Assembly (NCBI RefSeq): GCF_013368755.1
Contig: NC_049562.1
Span: 930,001 to 994,000, forward strand
Direction: 5' to 3'
Length of the DNA stretch: 64,000 nt
Origin: Talaromyces rugulosus
Taxonomy: Eukaryota > Ascomycota > Eurotiomycetes > Eurotiales > Trichocomaceae
This document shows, piece after piece, positions 1 to 12,106 of the stretch. A program made the translations under genes and the position numbers. A model generated the notes under the pieces. The model did not search any database and was not told where the DNA came from. It saw only the letters and a list, made by a program, of their open reading frames with translations. Position 1 is the stretch's first letter. Each line of letters opens with the position of its first letter.

Positions 1-377
1 AAAGCCTGGCTTGATTTTCTCACATACGTACCATATACAGCCATTACAACCATAAATCCCTACGGGCTGATTTATTGGCACCTCCGAAAAGGCTGAAAGT
101 TCTCAAAGTTTACATGGCTAGGGGGCGCGTCGTGAAGAGGCGCGTCAATCAGCGATTCAAGCCCTACCTAAAAAATCTTTAATTTTCCAGAGTTAGCAGT
201 GCTGCCCGTCATGCAAAACGTGGGCGTAAATCTGAGCAATTGCCTCCCACCCCTCCGAAAGAGGTACAAGTCGAGACAGTAGAAATATCTATCGACCCTA
301 ATCGACCTATTGACCTTGAGTCACTTATCGAGCCTGAGCCACCTATCGAACCTGAGCCACCAAGTTTGCTGGGATGA
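1..377 (+). mobile_element. possible degraded transposon ORF fragment
   Basis: Reading frame 3 is open except for stops at 12-14 and 180-182, and ends at a TGA at 375-377. It encodes a very basic stretch (about 60-175) and then a segment rich in Pro, Glu and Asp with the near-repeat IEPEPPIEPEPP. Splicing could remove the 180-182 stop, because a CAG follows at 188-190. A basic block followed by an acidic, proline-rich tail is common at the C-terminus of fungal transposases or gag-like proteins, but I see no catalytic motif. The element or gene extends off the left end. The family is not recognised. Confidence 0.22.
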
Positions 378-1333
378 ATTGTGCTCGCTGTCAATCCATC
401 CCTGTCTCGTACGGATGTAGTCATTCCACGCGACGACGCAATGGGTAGACTACGAGTACGAGGAAGAACAACTGTGTGTCAATTCAGCCGGAAAAAAAAA
501 CTTCGTAATAGAAATTCCCGACGTCAATTAAGTACCCTACGTCCTTTCAGGTTTTCCGAAGTTTTTAGAATCATTAGGTCTTTTGGTCAGTTAGACTGTG
601 GATACTAGGTCTGGTGTGGTGTTAGGATTCCTGACAGACAGAAGGTATTCCCATGAGGTGATATACTGCGAAGGGTCTTTGTAGAGATACGTTCCAAAGA
701 CAATTTAAAGTTGACCTTGATTTAAATTACTCTATAGCTTCACATTGGCTTGCAGTGTCTTCAATAACAGCATGATTCCTTAGTAATGCTGTTTTGATAG
801 GCCAAGCCTTCACCATGTTAAACATTTGAAATGTCAACTAAGATGTGTTTTCCCTGATATGGTGGAAATATCCTGTTTATCCCTTTTCTTTAGCATAGTC
901 AACCAGAATATTGAATCTGTTTTGAAATAGTTAACAAGATGCTTCTTAACAAACAAGGCATATAACAAAACAGAACACTATCTACTCTAACAGTGCACCC
1001 ACCTAACCAAAATCAAAGAATCAGTCACCCTCACCGCCCAGAGACAGGCAGTACTGTGCATCTCATGTCTCCAACTGCTTTTCTTTGTCTCCTGTTTGCA
1101 TCTCAGCTGGGGCCAATATCTCTTATCCATATTTTCATCTCCAACTCACATCTTGGAGGATCTGGACCAGACCAGCATCAACAAGAATATCCCTTTTACA
1201 AACTCTTAATGGAAAGTCTTTGAGAGAAAGAAAAAGGTGTGATATCAACAAGTCCAATACCAGGCTTTTTGAACAAGTATGGTTCTTTATCCACTTCTAC
1301 AGCCCCTATCACATAGAATCACAGACTCATAAC
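378..1333. other. intergenic region
   Basis: AT-rich sequence with no convincing coding frame. Short ORFs at 381-608 and 993-1223 begin at non-ATG codons or lack recognisable content. The right part presumably holds the promoter and 5' leader of the zinc-finger gene that follows. Confidence 0.5.
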
Positions 1334-4300
1334 ATGTTTTCAGATAGAATGATGGGGCATGTATCCAGCTGCAGCAGTGCATCTGGTGTCATGTCCCCTC
1401 AACACCAGACTGATACTGTGACCAACGACGATGCGGGTCCCCAAAAAATTGAGCCAGTTTGTGAAGAGAGGGTGCAAGACCTCACCCACACAGAACATCT
1501 CTCCCCAGCCACTGGCCCCTCCTTTTTCCACCATTTTCGCTCTCTCTTTGTCTCTCCAGAGTTTTTTCCCAACTCTATCACCATCGAGTACAAGAACTGG
1601 CACAACTCTGATATTCAGTGCAGAGCTTTGGCGGTGCCTCCACCCCCAGCGTGCGAGCTGAGCGAGGAGAGGCCCGTCATGGCACAGCCGGTGAAAGATG
1701 GGCGCCTGATACTTCACGCCATCATCCCAAAGGACTATCCTGGAGGAAAGGAAGGGTTTTCGTCCACTTCTGCCAAGTTCCTTCGCAACGAACAGACTTT
1801 TGGTATTACACACATTTACTTTGGGGAAGACGATATTTCTGGCTACTTGAAGATGGTAAGCGATAGCTTCAAAGAGCAGTCCAAATCATCAAGCAGAAGC
1901 AAAAACAAGGAGCCAAAGGGCAAGGCTATCAAGTGGAAGAACCCCGTCACGGCATTTGGCTGTCGCTACGTGTGGGCTCATGATCTTGCCACTCCTCATT
2001 TGTTGTATTTTCGCATCCGTCCTACCTGGGTAGACCTGCCTGCTCTAGCAGTGGTCGACACAACTCATGATGGGTATATGAATGAACTTGGCAATAGCAA
2101 GGTACGTTATTCCCATCCGTTTTGTCTATTTTTCTTTATTCACAAGTTAACCTGCATCAGGAACGATTTGTGCAACTTGCCCTTCCTCAAATTCATCTCA
2201 GTGTCATTATCAAGAATTACAAGCAGCTTTTCCAACAGTCCAGCCAGGAGCAGCCCGCGATCCCAGGCGTCGAGTTTGACCCAACACAAGCTTGGTGGTG
2301 GAACATTGTTCAAGAGAACCAACGGCGGCGACATCTCGCACAGCTTGCAGCAGCTCCCGAGCCTGTCACAGAGTCTACAGCCGTCGAAGATGTGACTAGG
2401 GTTACAGGTTCTGCGGGTTACTCACCAGAATCTCCTACTGACCAGCCCGTGCTTTCAGAGGCACCGGATGACGATTCGGCTGGCCGAGAAGTTTTTCAGA
2501 CTGCACCTTGCGATGAAGATGTTGCCGGTTTAGCCGACGCGTTTTTGACTACTGGAACAACGATCGAGGTGTCTGAAGAGCATAAGGATGAGCAAGGCAA
2601 AGAACAGGAGGTTATCACTGATGGTTCTAATTTGGCTCATGTCGAAGATGACAATATCCAGCCATCTCAGTTGACCAAAGAAACACTCGCAGAAGAAAGG
2701 GGGCTTGACACTGGTTTATTTGAGTCAGAGCCGATTGAAAAAGTCGAGACTCATGATTCATCATCCACTCTTCGTAGTGAGACCACTGAGTCTCTTGAAG
2801 AACACGAGGACAAATTCGTCACTAGTGGAGACGACATTATTGAAAAAGCAACCGCAAAAAGCAATCTGACCCAAGCCACTGCTAAAACAGAAGCGACCTC
2901 TACTGAGACCGCATCTTCCGTTGGGGAGAAATCAGATATTGGCATGAGCCAGACGGTCTCCAAGTCGAAGAAGAAGAAGTCTAAGAAGAAAAAGACGGCA
3001 AATAAATCCGACCAGGCCATCTCGGAAAAAGCTTCTGTCGGAGAGACTGAAACGGCTACCGCTGAACGCTCTAGTCTTGATACAGTACCGGACGACGACC
3101 CCAGTTGGAACATCGTGACTCACGCCAAAAAGCGTCAAGGGTTGACTAAATCAAAATCTCACGAAAGTTCTTGTCAGGACATCAACCAGACATCGTCGAA
3201 CATGAGGGGGGCTAGAGGTTCAGCTCCATACCGAGGTGCTATTGCACCACCACCACCGCCGCCACAGATCAATGATTCTGAGTTTCCTCGCTTGCCAGCA
3301 GTTCCTGAAAACAGCAGTGTCCATCATACTACCTCTCTTAATCTAGCAAGAGCCTCGAATAATGCTTCTCGGTCGGCGCATTCAAACAACAAGTACAACA
3401 ACAACAATGTGCAGATAGCATCGAGCAATAGACCTGTCACTGTCCCAGTCACTCCCAATACAACAGTGCAGCCACTTGCTCCTCCTTTTTGGCCTCGAGC
3501 TCGAGGTCGCGTTCAGCCTGGTCCAGGGGCTTTCATTCAGCTAGACAGCACTGGATTCCCATGTTCTATGGAGAACTGCGACAAGCGGTGTTGCTCTCTT
3601 GATTACACATCTATAATTTGCCCGCGCTGCGGCCCACTGTCAGAGGTTCGCTACTGCGGCAAAGAGCATCTATTTGCAGATGTCAAAACCCATTGGCAAT
3701 GGTGTGGTCAATTCACATTTGTGGTGCCAGCTCGTGGGAACCTTCCAGTTGTCCAGTCACCCCCGCTGGTGCCCAGCTTCTACATGTGGGACAACCCTGA
3801 ACGATTTCGTCTGGCTTTGCATCACGCCGTCGACCGCAGGGCCGACTACTTTGTCTTCAGTGACTGGATTGACTATATGCGTCATGGTCAGCCTAAAGAT
3901 ATTTTGAATATCCGCTGTCCAACTCAAGTGACTCACAAGGTCTCGTTTTCCGATCCAGTCATGAAAGATCGCTTCCACCGTATACTGGGAGTCTGCCTAA
4001 TGTGTTCGTTCTACCCTACGCCCGCTATTAATAGACTAGCCATAAGCTAACTTGTTTTTGTTCCCTACAGTGTCGCCCGTCCAACTCGAGTTCGTGAACT
4101 ACTTATTCCGAATGATCCGTGACAACCTACGTGAACAAGGGGTATGGAACGACAACCTCAACGAGGCAGTACTCTATCAAATGACCCTTGAATTCGGCGT
4201 CGACCTGCAGGACTGGTTTACCGGCACCAGACACGCATGCGAAGTTGAATGGGCTGGCTGGAACCGGTGTCGCGGGTGCAGAGATATAACTTGTCTCATG

Positions 4301-4552
4301 GAATATAAGGACGGGGTCAAGTCGACATTACTCGAACAAAAGACCAAGGATCTCGAGGCCAACTTTTGGATTCTGCGTGCTCACCGCTACACTCACCCGG
4401 ACATTCCCGGTATGTCCCAGGAGGCAATTCAGCGGCGCACTCGAGGTGAAGGGTTTCCAGACGTGATTCCAGAAGACCAGCGTCTGTTCATCCGCGGACC
4501 CGGTTGGGATCATGCGGCAGGCGGGTTTGAAATCGAAGATTATGGGGGTTGA
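1334..4552 (+). CDS. MYND-like zinc-finger protein with a long low-complexity middle
   Basis: Three exons are supported: (start)-2101, 2161-3979 and 4071-4552. The introns are 2102-2160 (phase 0) and 3980-4070 (GTATAC donor, AGCTAAC branch, CTACAG acceptor, phase 1). The start is uncertain: the frame is open further upstream, ATG 1334 is the first ATG in it, and ATG 1679 is an alternative. The middle is acidic and Ser/Thr-rich, with a lysine run KSKKKKSKKKK near 2965 and a proline run near 3250. At 3565-3710 the Cys/His pattern CSMENC..CC..CPRC..YC..H..H..C looks like a MYND finger, a protein-interaction module. The C-terminus has further cysteines (CRGCRDITC) that could bind metal. This resembles fungal proteins of unknown function; I cannot name a partner or substrate. 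Confidence 0.75.
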
Positions 4553-6200
4553 GAGATAACCTACTTTCTCGTCTTGGAAATGAACCAAAGTTTGGCACCA
4601 TAACTCGTTGGTGTTGGGGTTTGTTGGTGTGTTGGTAATGGTGAAAGTTGAAAATTTTGCGATTGGTAGTCGGGATTTTTTGCTTGTTTGGTTTGATCAT
4701 GTAATTCTTTTTTTTTTTCGAGGGGGTTACTATTAATGGTGCTTCTCGCTACTTCGATCGTGTAAAATTGGAAAAAGCAAAAAGGCCAAGTAACTAACTA
4801 GTTTAACGTCTATTACGAATTCCCACGTGTTAGTTGGTTGATATCTCCCGAATTGACGAGCTAACGAATCCGACGTAATCAAGTATGTTTCAAAATGTTC
4901 TATTCTAAGCATCGATTTAATAATAGATCTGCTTGCGTAAGTTGTCTTTTTCTCTATTTTGTTGAGCGCGTTTCAAATTCGATTTGTGTCTGCCTAGTTC
5001 TCAAGTGTTGAGCATAGCATAGCCACCGCTGGTTGATGTTGGGATATGTTCCAGATAGTATCTAACTATCCATCACTTCAAAAGTTGGCCCCATTCTTAT
5101 CTTGAAACATCAAGTCGCCGTTTCAGATAGTCGTTGAATCGTTGGCAGGTCAACCAGTCTAATTTCAAACCACGTGTAGTTTGTTGGTCGAGATATAATT
5201 AGGGCTAGCACGTCACTTGATGACAGCCCAGCGAGCCGGCTAGTCCAGTCATGTCGCCTCACCCACCAACTGACCACACCATTATTGCTTGACAACAACA
5301 ACAACAATAATAATAATATTAATATTCGAAAGTTTACGAATTGTTATTCTGAGAATTCTTGACTCGATGCTGTTCAAAAGTTTATTTTGTTGACTGCCGA
5401 GTCAATCAGCATGACGTCAGAACCCCCCGATTGCTGACCGTCTCAGCCACGACGACGCATACTTGCAAAAAAAACTCTACTGACAATGAAAAAAGGCTTT
5501 TTACGAGTTATACTCCGTACTCCGTATATATCAAATTCTAAAATTAACAGATAATACTCCTTACTAGGCAGGAAAAATAATATTAAATAATGACCATCTC
5601 CAGATCGTCTATTTACTAGTTGCAACTAGTGACAGGCGGTGACTCAATAAATGGACAATGCAACTTCTTGTACTCCGTATAAAACAATAATAGCCTCTAT
5701 ATTTACTTGACTATCAAGGCTAGTCAATAACCTAGCCCCCTGCCACGTTCGTAGATGTGGAGCTGGGAAGGAATCAGATAGTCCGAAAGAGGAAATGCTG
5801 TCTGCTTCAAAAACGAGCAAGAAGGGGCCAAAACTTTAATCTTGTTTGGGTCCACTCTTTCCGTAGGACCTACAAACGAAGTAATGCTACTACAAAGGAA
5901 ATACATGTAATATCAGAAGCAAAATGTGGGGGAAATAATAAGGTGGAGTAATGACTGATGTGGCCTGAATGGAAAATTAAGAGTATGAAATTTGAGTCTG
6001 GATATTCATGTTGAGGATCAAAATTCCTGTGTAAATATATTCGCACGCTGGCGAAGAAGTAAAATTATGTATAACGAAATGAAAATATAAGGCGATTATC
6101 GCAATCTGTGCAATATGTGCATGCATGTGTATATGCAAAATAGTGTACCAAGTCATTCCCCAGCGCCGTCGCTAATACGTTGCAAGTGCAATTCAAGTCG
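4553..6200. other. intergenic region with simple repeats and TACTCCGTA motifs
   Basis: No gene was found in 1.6 kb. It has a CAA/TAA trinucleotide run at about 5292-5322, a doubled TACTCCGTA at 5511-5528 and another copy at 5671-5680. The flanking genes converge here, so this is mainly two 3' ends and spacer. Confidence 0.5.
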
Positions 6201-7184
6201 CTATAAACAAGTAGTCGTGGCTAGTTCATCATTTTTCTCGAGTCTATCTGTTGGCAGAACAGATGGTACAGACTCCAGTTCAGAGTCTGCCGTGTTTTCA
6301 CCCAGGGTCCAGCGCCATTTGCACCGACGTTTGGACCGATCCGTTTGAGAGACTGTTGTCAGACTGGCGGCGTAATGATCTTCATTGAGGCCGTCTCTCA
6401 GTGCAGCCGCCCGGATTTTTCGTTCACTGGGAATAGACTTGCGTCGTTTCCGTTGGGGCAAAGGGTTCTTGATGTCCCCGTCATCCTCCCCAGAAGAGCT
6501 GTGGCTATCCGAGTGTGAACCAGTTGAGTCGGAGCTGGTATCACCCTCACTCTCTAGCTCTGCTTGTGGCTCAGGCTCAGAGTCAGAGTCGAGGTCGGAA
6601 TGGCGTGCCACAAATTTGACGGTGCGGATCTCTTCCTCCAATTGGTAGTGGAAGGTGACTTGCTTTTTCACTGGGAAGAGCACTCGTCGATTTTCTGTAA
6701 GGGCACCAGCAGACATGGACATTGATTGCCGTCTTACAGACATCTTCTTTAAAGGAGAGTTTTGGAGAATGCTGCGGACGCCCAAGGGCTGTTGATAGGG
6801 CGCTGCATCTGATGTCCGATAGTGGTGAGAAAAGGGAGAAGGGTACCGAGGGCCTTTGCTGTTGTTGGAGAGTCTACATGGGGAAGGAGAGTCGGTGGTA
6901 GACAAGGGCCGCGTGGTCTCGTAGGCGTTGTTGAAAGTGTTGCGAACAGTAGGCGAAGCAGTGGCACAGGTTCTGGCTAGTCCTGTGCTGGACTTGCCAA
7001 ATGCGATGGGAAGGGAAGCCGTCTGCAATGACAGCTTCGGGCGTTTAGTATTGGTAGTATTTTGCGTCACCGAAGGTGTCGCACTGGCGGAGGCGAGGGC
7101 TATCATTTTGTGCGCAGTAGTATGAGACGGTGGTGGTGACGATGACTGCGAATGATAGGAAGACGATGATACTTCGAGGCGCAT
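6201..7184 (-). CDS. hypothetical Ser-rich nuclear-type protein
   Basis: Single exon of 327 aa from ATG 7184; the frame opens 12 codons earlier, but without an ATG. The N-terminal half is Ser/Thr/Pro-rich and probably disordered. The centre has LGVRSILQNSPL followed by a VKKQVTFHYQLEEEIRTVKF segment that looks like a short conserved motif. An acidic Asp/Glu/Ser stretch is followed by a basic cluster (QRKRRKS), a candidate nuclear localisation signal. Near the C-terminus is KRRCKWRWTLG, which I recall as recurring in eurotiomycete orthologues. No catalytic domain is visible. It is transcribed divergently from the polymerase gene at 8798, with a 1.6 kb shared upstream region. Function unknown. 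Confidence 0.75.
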   Translation of the reverse strand: MRLEVSSSSYHSQSSSPPPSHTTAHKMIALASASATPSVTQNTTNTKRPKLSLQTASLPIAFGKSSTGLARTCATASPTVRNTFNNAYETTRPLSTTDSPSPCRLSNNSKGPRYPSPFSHHYRTSDAAPYQQPLGVRSILQNSPLKKMSVRRQSMSMSAGALTENRRVLFPVKKQVTFHYQLEEEIRTVKFVARHSDLDSDSEPEPQAELESEGDTSSDSTGSHSDSHSSSGEDDGDIKNPLPQRKRRKSIPSERKIRAAALRDGLNEDHYAASLTTVSQTDRSKRRCKWRWTLGENTADSELESVPSVLPTDRLEKNDELATTTCL

Positions 7185-8797
7185 CGGTGACGCCTCGTTC
7201 TGGCACGGGGAGTCACACAAATATTAATATATCCAGATCTGATGACGCAGAAGCACAGATCGAAGGGAAGATGGGGCTGGTTGGCGTGGTAGCGGCGATC
7301 CCAGAATAACGGTCCTGGGGCCAGCGTATGCACGTACGGAATACGGACTGACAACGGCCGAGTTTGGCACAGCGCTGGTTAATGCTGAAACAGGCGCCAA
7401 CTGAAAAGATCGCAAGCGTTGGGGGTTGGTGTCGGTAGATTTTGGTAGTTTGGACGAAGGATCCAAGCGATACGCCGGAAAGTGGCCGAGGACAGCACTA
7501 TTGCTGAGCGATGAGTGATGAGTGACGATGGACGATGAGCGATGATGAGCGATGAAATGAAAGAGACAAAGAGACAAAGAGACAAAGACCGAGCGAGCGA
7601 GCGAGCGAGTGGTGGATGGGTTATTGTGTAGAGTGGAGTGTAGGGTGTAGACAGAGTCGAGGAGCGAGCACGAGGAATGATCATTATTATAGCACGTATA
7701 GTACTTGATTATTACTGGCGCCAGAAATAGACGAGGCGCTGTGGCGACTGCTAAATACGGCAACAGCATGGCCGGGCCGGCCGATGGGAAGGTGCAGGTG
7801 CGGGTGCGGGTCATGCACGGCTTCCCCGTACGGACTTGACTTTTTGTCTCTCTTAGCACTGCAACAATCCTTGCTCTTGTCATCTTCTTACTCCGGCTGC
7901 TATCATCGACCCTATTTCCCTATTTGTACATACTAGAATGTCTTGTCTTGTCTGGTGCGGTGTTGGACACGCCGAGACACTCACCGGTCAGGGGCAAATC
8001 CCCTCCAGGCAGGCAGGCAGACGCATAACCACAGTGAGACTCGCGCATAGCGACAGCATTCTCCAATAATCCCGGCTAAAAAAAGAACTGCCTGCGAGCC
8101 TGACTGGCCACTGAGATGTGTGACGGTGGACCAGGACCCAGGACCTGACAGTCGCCGCTAGTCAGTCGATCATCCACTTGGCACGCGTTTTTAAGCTGTT
8201 CGAGAGTTAGCACTGCTACTTCACCGCTACGAATACGCTATGCCACTATGCGTATGTACTATGTGCGAAACCGCTAGCTGGCGGCAAGTCACGTGGCTCC
8301 TTTATATAGAACGATGTGTGCTACGTGCGACCAACACTAGTGCGACGCCTGATTGGCGGGAAAATTGGCCACAAGAATGTGAGACCAGATGCCAGACGCC
8401 AGATGCCGTGCTGATCACACCTCTTTTGCATGGAATCCCTGCATCTATGGAGGAGTATGCATATGCTTATTACCCAACTCGGGAGTCCATGAGTGACGCA
8501 ACACAAAAAAGAACACTCCCATGATTAACAAAGCATTGAGAGTGCGACTGCAAGCACGGACCAATCCTGCTGAGCCCCTTCAGCCACTCGATTTTCCCGC
8601 TGTGGCGCAAACGCTGCCGCCCGCCGACCCCGTCTGTTCGCGATGCCAGGCGCTTAGCTACACACACAAAGACACTTGTCTTTGCTTTCCTAGCTCCTCT
8701 AGGGCATGGGAAACAAAGAAACGAACACGGGAGAAAATACAGAGGCTTAACGTGTCCATTCGAGTAAGCCCATGACGCCTTCGACCAGGAAATCGCG
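7185..8797. other. divergent upstream region with simple repeats
   Basis: Upstream sequence of two divergent genes. At 7500-7615 it carries GATGA/GACGATG-type repeats, three AGAGACAA units and four GAGC units; read on the minus strand this is a CT-rich leader typical of fungal promoters. The 219-codon minus ORF at 7224-7883 is low complexity and was not accepted as a gene. Confidence 0.5.
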
Positions 8798-10640
8798 ATG
8801 TTGCGCCGGGATGACCGCCGCATCATCATCCATTTTGTTAGCGCGCAAGAAGCATCAGCAAACAATGAGTCTCCGGCTAACTAGTTCTAGGACTACGATT
8901 GCTTCTATGCCAGCGTGTTGGAAGCCGAAAACCCGGCTCTCAAGTCATTACCGCTAGCCGTACAGCAGAAACAGATTATTGTCACCTGCAACTACGAAGC
9001 TCGCAAGCGAGGCCTGAGAAAGTTGCAGCTCATCAAGGAGGCCAAGCAGATATGCCCCGAAGTTGTCATCATCCTCGGCGAGGACTTGACAAAGTTTCGC
9101 GATGCATCAAAGGCCCTCTACGCCCATTTACGCTCCTTCTTGTGGGGCCAGAAGGCCGAGCGACTGGGGTTTGATGAGGTACAGCCACGATAATAATAAT
9201 AGAGTCAAAATACGAATACCCGTTTACTAACCGAGAGTACACAAGGTATTTATGGATGTCACGGACATGATCAATCATAACGTCGGTCTTTTAAACCCAA
9301 ATGACTTAGTGCATTCCTTCTTTTGTCTCGACCAGCAAGACCCAACACAGGGCTTCGAATTCGATGCCACCAAGTTCTGCGGGCCAACATTCCCATCACC
9401 ATGCCACAATCCTCCCGGCGGCGACCGGATGGATCTGTTAACTTACCGTCTCGTTTTGGGATCGCACTTAGCACATTACATCCGATCGAGTCTCGACCAC
9501 GAATGCGGCTACACTGCCACTGTCGGCATATCCACCTCTAAACTATTGGCTAAGCTTGTCGGCAATGTCAATAAGCCCAACATCCAAACAACCCTGATCC
9601 CACCCTATACACATTCCTTTGATAACGCCGATCTGAGCAACGTGATCCAATTCATCGACGACCATGAAGTTGGCAAAATCCCAGGCATCGGCTTCAAGTC
9701 GGCCCACAAGCTCAGAACGTACTTTCTTCGCCGCGAGCCTACCTCCCAGCCGTATACTGAACGAGACCACAATGACCAAGTCAAAGTGCGAGATCTGCGC
9801 CTATCGCCCGGCATGGGTGCTCCAAAGTTATTAGACCTTCTGGGCGGGGCTGGGGCTCCTAAAGATATTGGGGTTCGCATTTGGGAGCTGTTGAATGGGG
9901 TTGACAATAGCGAAGTCTTGGAAGCCCGAGCCGTTCCGACGCAAATAAGCATCGAGGACTCGTACCAGGGAATCAATCATTTCGAAGAGGCCAAAAAGAA
10001 ACTACAGATTCTAGCAACAAGCCTCGTGAAGCGAATGAGGACTGACCTGGTCGAAGATAATGACGATGGCACTGGCCGTTGGTTAGCACACCCCCGCACC
10101 CTTCGTCTCTCTACTCGCCAGAGGTCACCTCGAAATGCCGATGGCTCAAGAGAATACAGTTACGCCAATGGACGAATATCACGATCGGCTCCCGCCCCAA
10201 GTTTTCTCTTCAATTTAGGGGAAGGCATTGAGTCCATTGCTGAGAAACTTGTAGAAGAGAGCCTTGTGTCTATGTTTCGTAAACTACACCCGGACAAATC
10301 GTTTGGTGAGTTGAGCTTGATCAATATTGCAGTCACCAACATGGTGGAAAGTGCAGGCGACCAGAAACAGAGCAGTGGCAGGGATATTGGACAGATGTTC
10401 AAGAACCAGGAGTCCAGCTTGAAGAAGCGGCCTGAGGGGACATACTCTGACCGTCAACCTCAGCACCGTCAAAATTCGTCCCCGAGTTGGGAAGCAAATA
10501 CACCACTCGATGAGGCGACCTGGGAGGAAAGCGAGGATGAAGAGGAGTCTCCTCTAGCTCATACTTGTGATATCTGCGGTGCCCATATTCCTGCCTTTGC
10601 ATTGCCGGCACACGCTCTGTATCACGCTGCTCCTGATTAA
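8798..10640 (+). CDS. Y-family translesion DNA polymerase, iota type
   Basis: Exons 8798-8836, 8891-9178 and 9246-10640 (573 aa); introns 8837-8890 and 9179-9245, both phase 0 with CTAACT/TACTAAC branches. The protein opens with MLRRDDRRIIIHFDYDCFYASV, whose DYDCFY is the first metal-binding motif of Y-family polymerases. Next come QIIVTCNYEARKRG, LGEDLTKFR and RLGFDEVFMDVT with the catalytic Asp-Glu pair; this spacing fits Pol iota better than Pol eta or Rev1. A helix-hairpin-helix-like VGKIPGIGFKSAHKL follows. The end has CDICGAHIPAFALPAHALYH, a C2H2 finger that could be a ubiquitin-binding UBZ. Predicted role: inserting bases opposite damaged template in the nucleus. The start is chosen because the MLRR context abuts the conserved core; an upstream exon cannot be excluded. 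Confidence 0.88.
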
Positions 10641-11338
10641 TACACATTCAAGTAAGCAGTAGAAGATATACTCTGGCTTGGTCCACAATTTAATGTTACG
10701 TGGGGATAGTGACTACAACAACCCATTCCCAAGACAAAATAACTAATATTTAGTCAAACAGCTGGGCAAATCACTAAGGATTGTCAATTAGAGAGGGACT
10801 TTCTCTAAGTAGCCTTGGTCAATCAACACATTTATTTTATGGCGAATATTTCGCATTCGACTTCTACACCACAAATAAATCATTACCTTAATCTGTGAGA
10901 AACCTGCATAGCATTGGGTAAAGGAACAAAGCTGCACGCGAGCGAACAAGTAACAATAGTGGGCTCTGATCGTTGCTTAGTATTTATTTATTTCTAGCTA
11001 GCATGGACTACATGTGAATCAGTCCTTCATTGACCAATATACCAAATGGTTTTTGGGTCGGTGGTTAACATGTTCATACTACACACATGCACTATTCACA
11101 TGTTTATTCTCTCTAGATTTGGCTTGCTTCGCTTCCAAAATCGACTAACGTAAAAGGCACAGGTGCCCCCTAGCATACAACATACATGTAAACCCAAACG
11201 CGAATGTCAGAACAATCTGCTCCCGAAAAGTGATATTGTCCCCAACATCCCCTATAACCTATAACAAGGGTAAATTCCAATCTTGCCGTCCCAAACAAAC
11301 AGACAAGCAAAAAAAAAAATTCATGGGAGAGACCAAAC
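10641..11338. other. convergent intergenic region
   Basis: AT-rich spacer between the 3' ends of two genes. No coding frame, RNA gene or clear repeat was seen. Confidence 0.5.
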
Positions 11339-12106
11339 CTAGTCATTTGCCGCAAGCATGCCCAAATACCAAAGTCCAAGTAACACCGTTAATTGCGGTT
11401 GTGCCGCCGTACCATTCGCATCCCAAGGAATTGAGGCTGAAAGCTCCAAATTACCATTGCTGTCAAGTCTCCGAATAGCGACAAGCTCTCTATCAGTAAT
11501 AATAAAGCCATATCGTGCGTGGTGTTGATTCATGTACCAATTGACTTGAGAGAGAGCCTGTCTGAATTCCGATCGAATGCCTGCGGTAGGGTGGTTTCTC
11601 AGCTCCAGAGACCATTTGAATGACGGTTTAATGTCGCCTGGAGCACGGTTTGGTCTGGTTTCCACGGGGGGACTAGGATCAAAGAAGCCCAAATCAGGGA
11701 CGAAGTTATCAATCGTTGCAGCCAATGTCCCGGTGTCATAATTCAAAACCGATAGGCCGGCCAGCTGATTGGTGGAGGTTATATGGGCAAATCCGCAGCG
11801 GAGAGCACGTACGACTCGATTGGTTAGATAGGCATTGATACGGGATCGGACTGCGGACTTTGAGTTGACTGGCCGTGGAGGAGAAGGTGGGAATACTTCA
11901 TCTGCAATACATGCTGCAGCTAGAACAGCGCCGTATTGTTGTTGAATAGAGGTAAGATTAAATTCAGCCCAATGGCCTACGCTAGTAATATCATCGGAGC
12001 TGTAACTATCATTTCGTTCGTTGCGTGGTGATTGCCCTTGGTCGATAACAGGAAGGGGTATAGGGCCGTGTTGTAAATAGTCCATGAGGCTAACTTGGTT
12101 CGCCAT
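11339..12106 (-). CDS. fungal-specific protein with PD-(D/E)XK nuclease-like signature
   Basis: Single exon, 255 aa from ATG 12106 (MANQVSLMDYL); an in-frame ATG at 12187 would add 27 residues. The central part has VPDLGFFDP and then PGDIKPSFKWS, a D..(D/E)xK arrangement like restriction-endonuclease-fold proteins. The C-terminal half, with ARYGFIITDRELVAIRRL and LTVLLGLWYLGMLA, is a block I recall from a large uncharacterised family of filamentous fungi. Nuclease activity is inferred from the motif only. The gene is divergent from a kinase-like gene starting at 12501, and such nuclease-like and kinase-like families occur in fungal effector-type proteins. No signal peptide is visible. Confidence 0.7.
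   Translation of the reverse strand: MANQVSLMDYLQHGPIPLPVIDQGQSPRNERNDSYSSDDITSVGHWAEFNLTSIQQQYGAVLAAACIADEVFPPSPPRPVNSKSAVRSRINAYLTNRVVRALRCGFAHITSTNQLAGLSVLNYDTGTLAATIDNFVPDLGFFDPSPPVETRPNRAPGDIKPSFKWSLELRNHPTAGIRSEFRQALSQVNWYMNQHHARYGFIITDRELVAIRRLDSNGNLELSASIPWDANGTAAQPQLTVLLGLWYLGMLAAND

Noticed and set aside
7224..7883. 219-codon minus ORF upstream of the 6.2-7.2 kb gene
   Set aside because: Composed of simple repeats (AGAGACAA, GAGC, GATGA); no domain. Better explained as a CT-rich leader.
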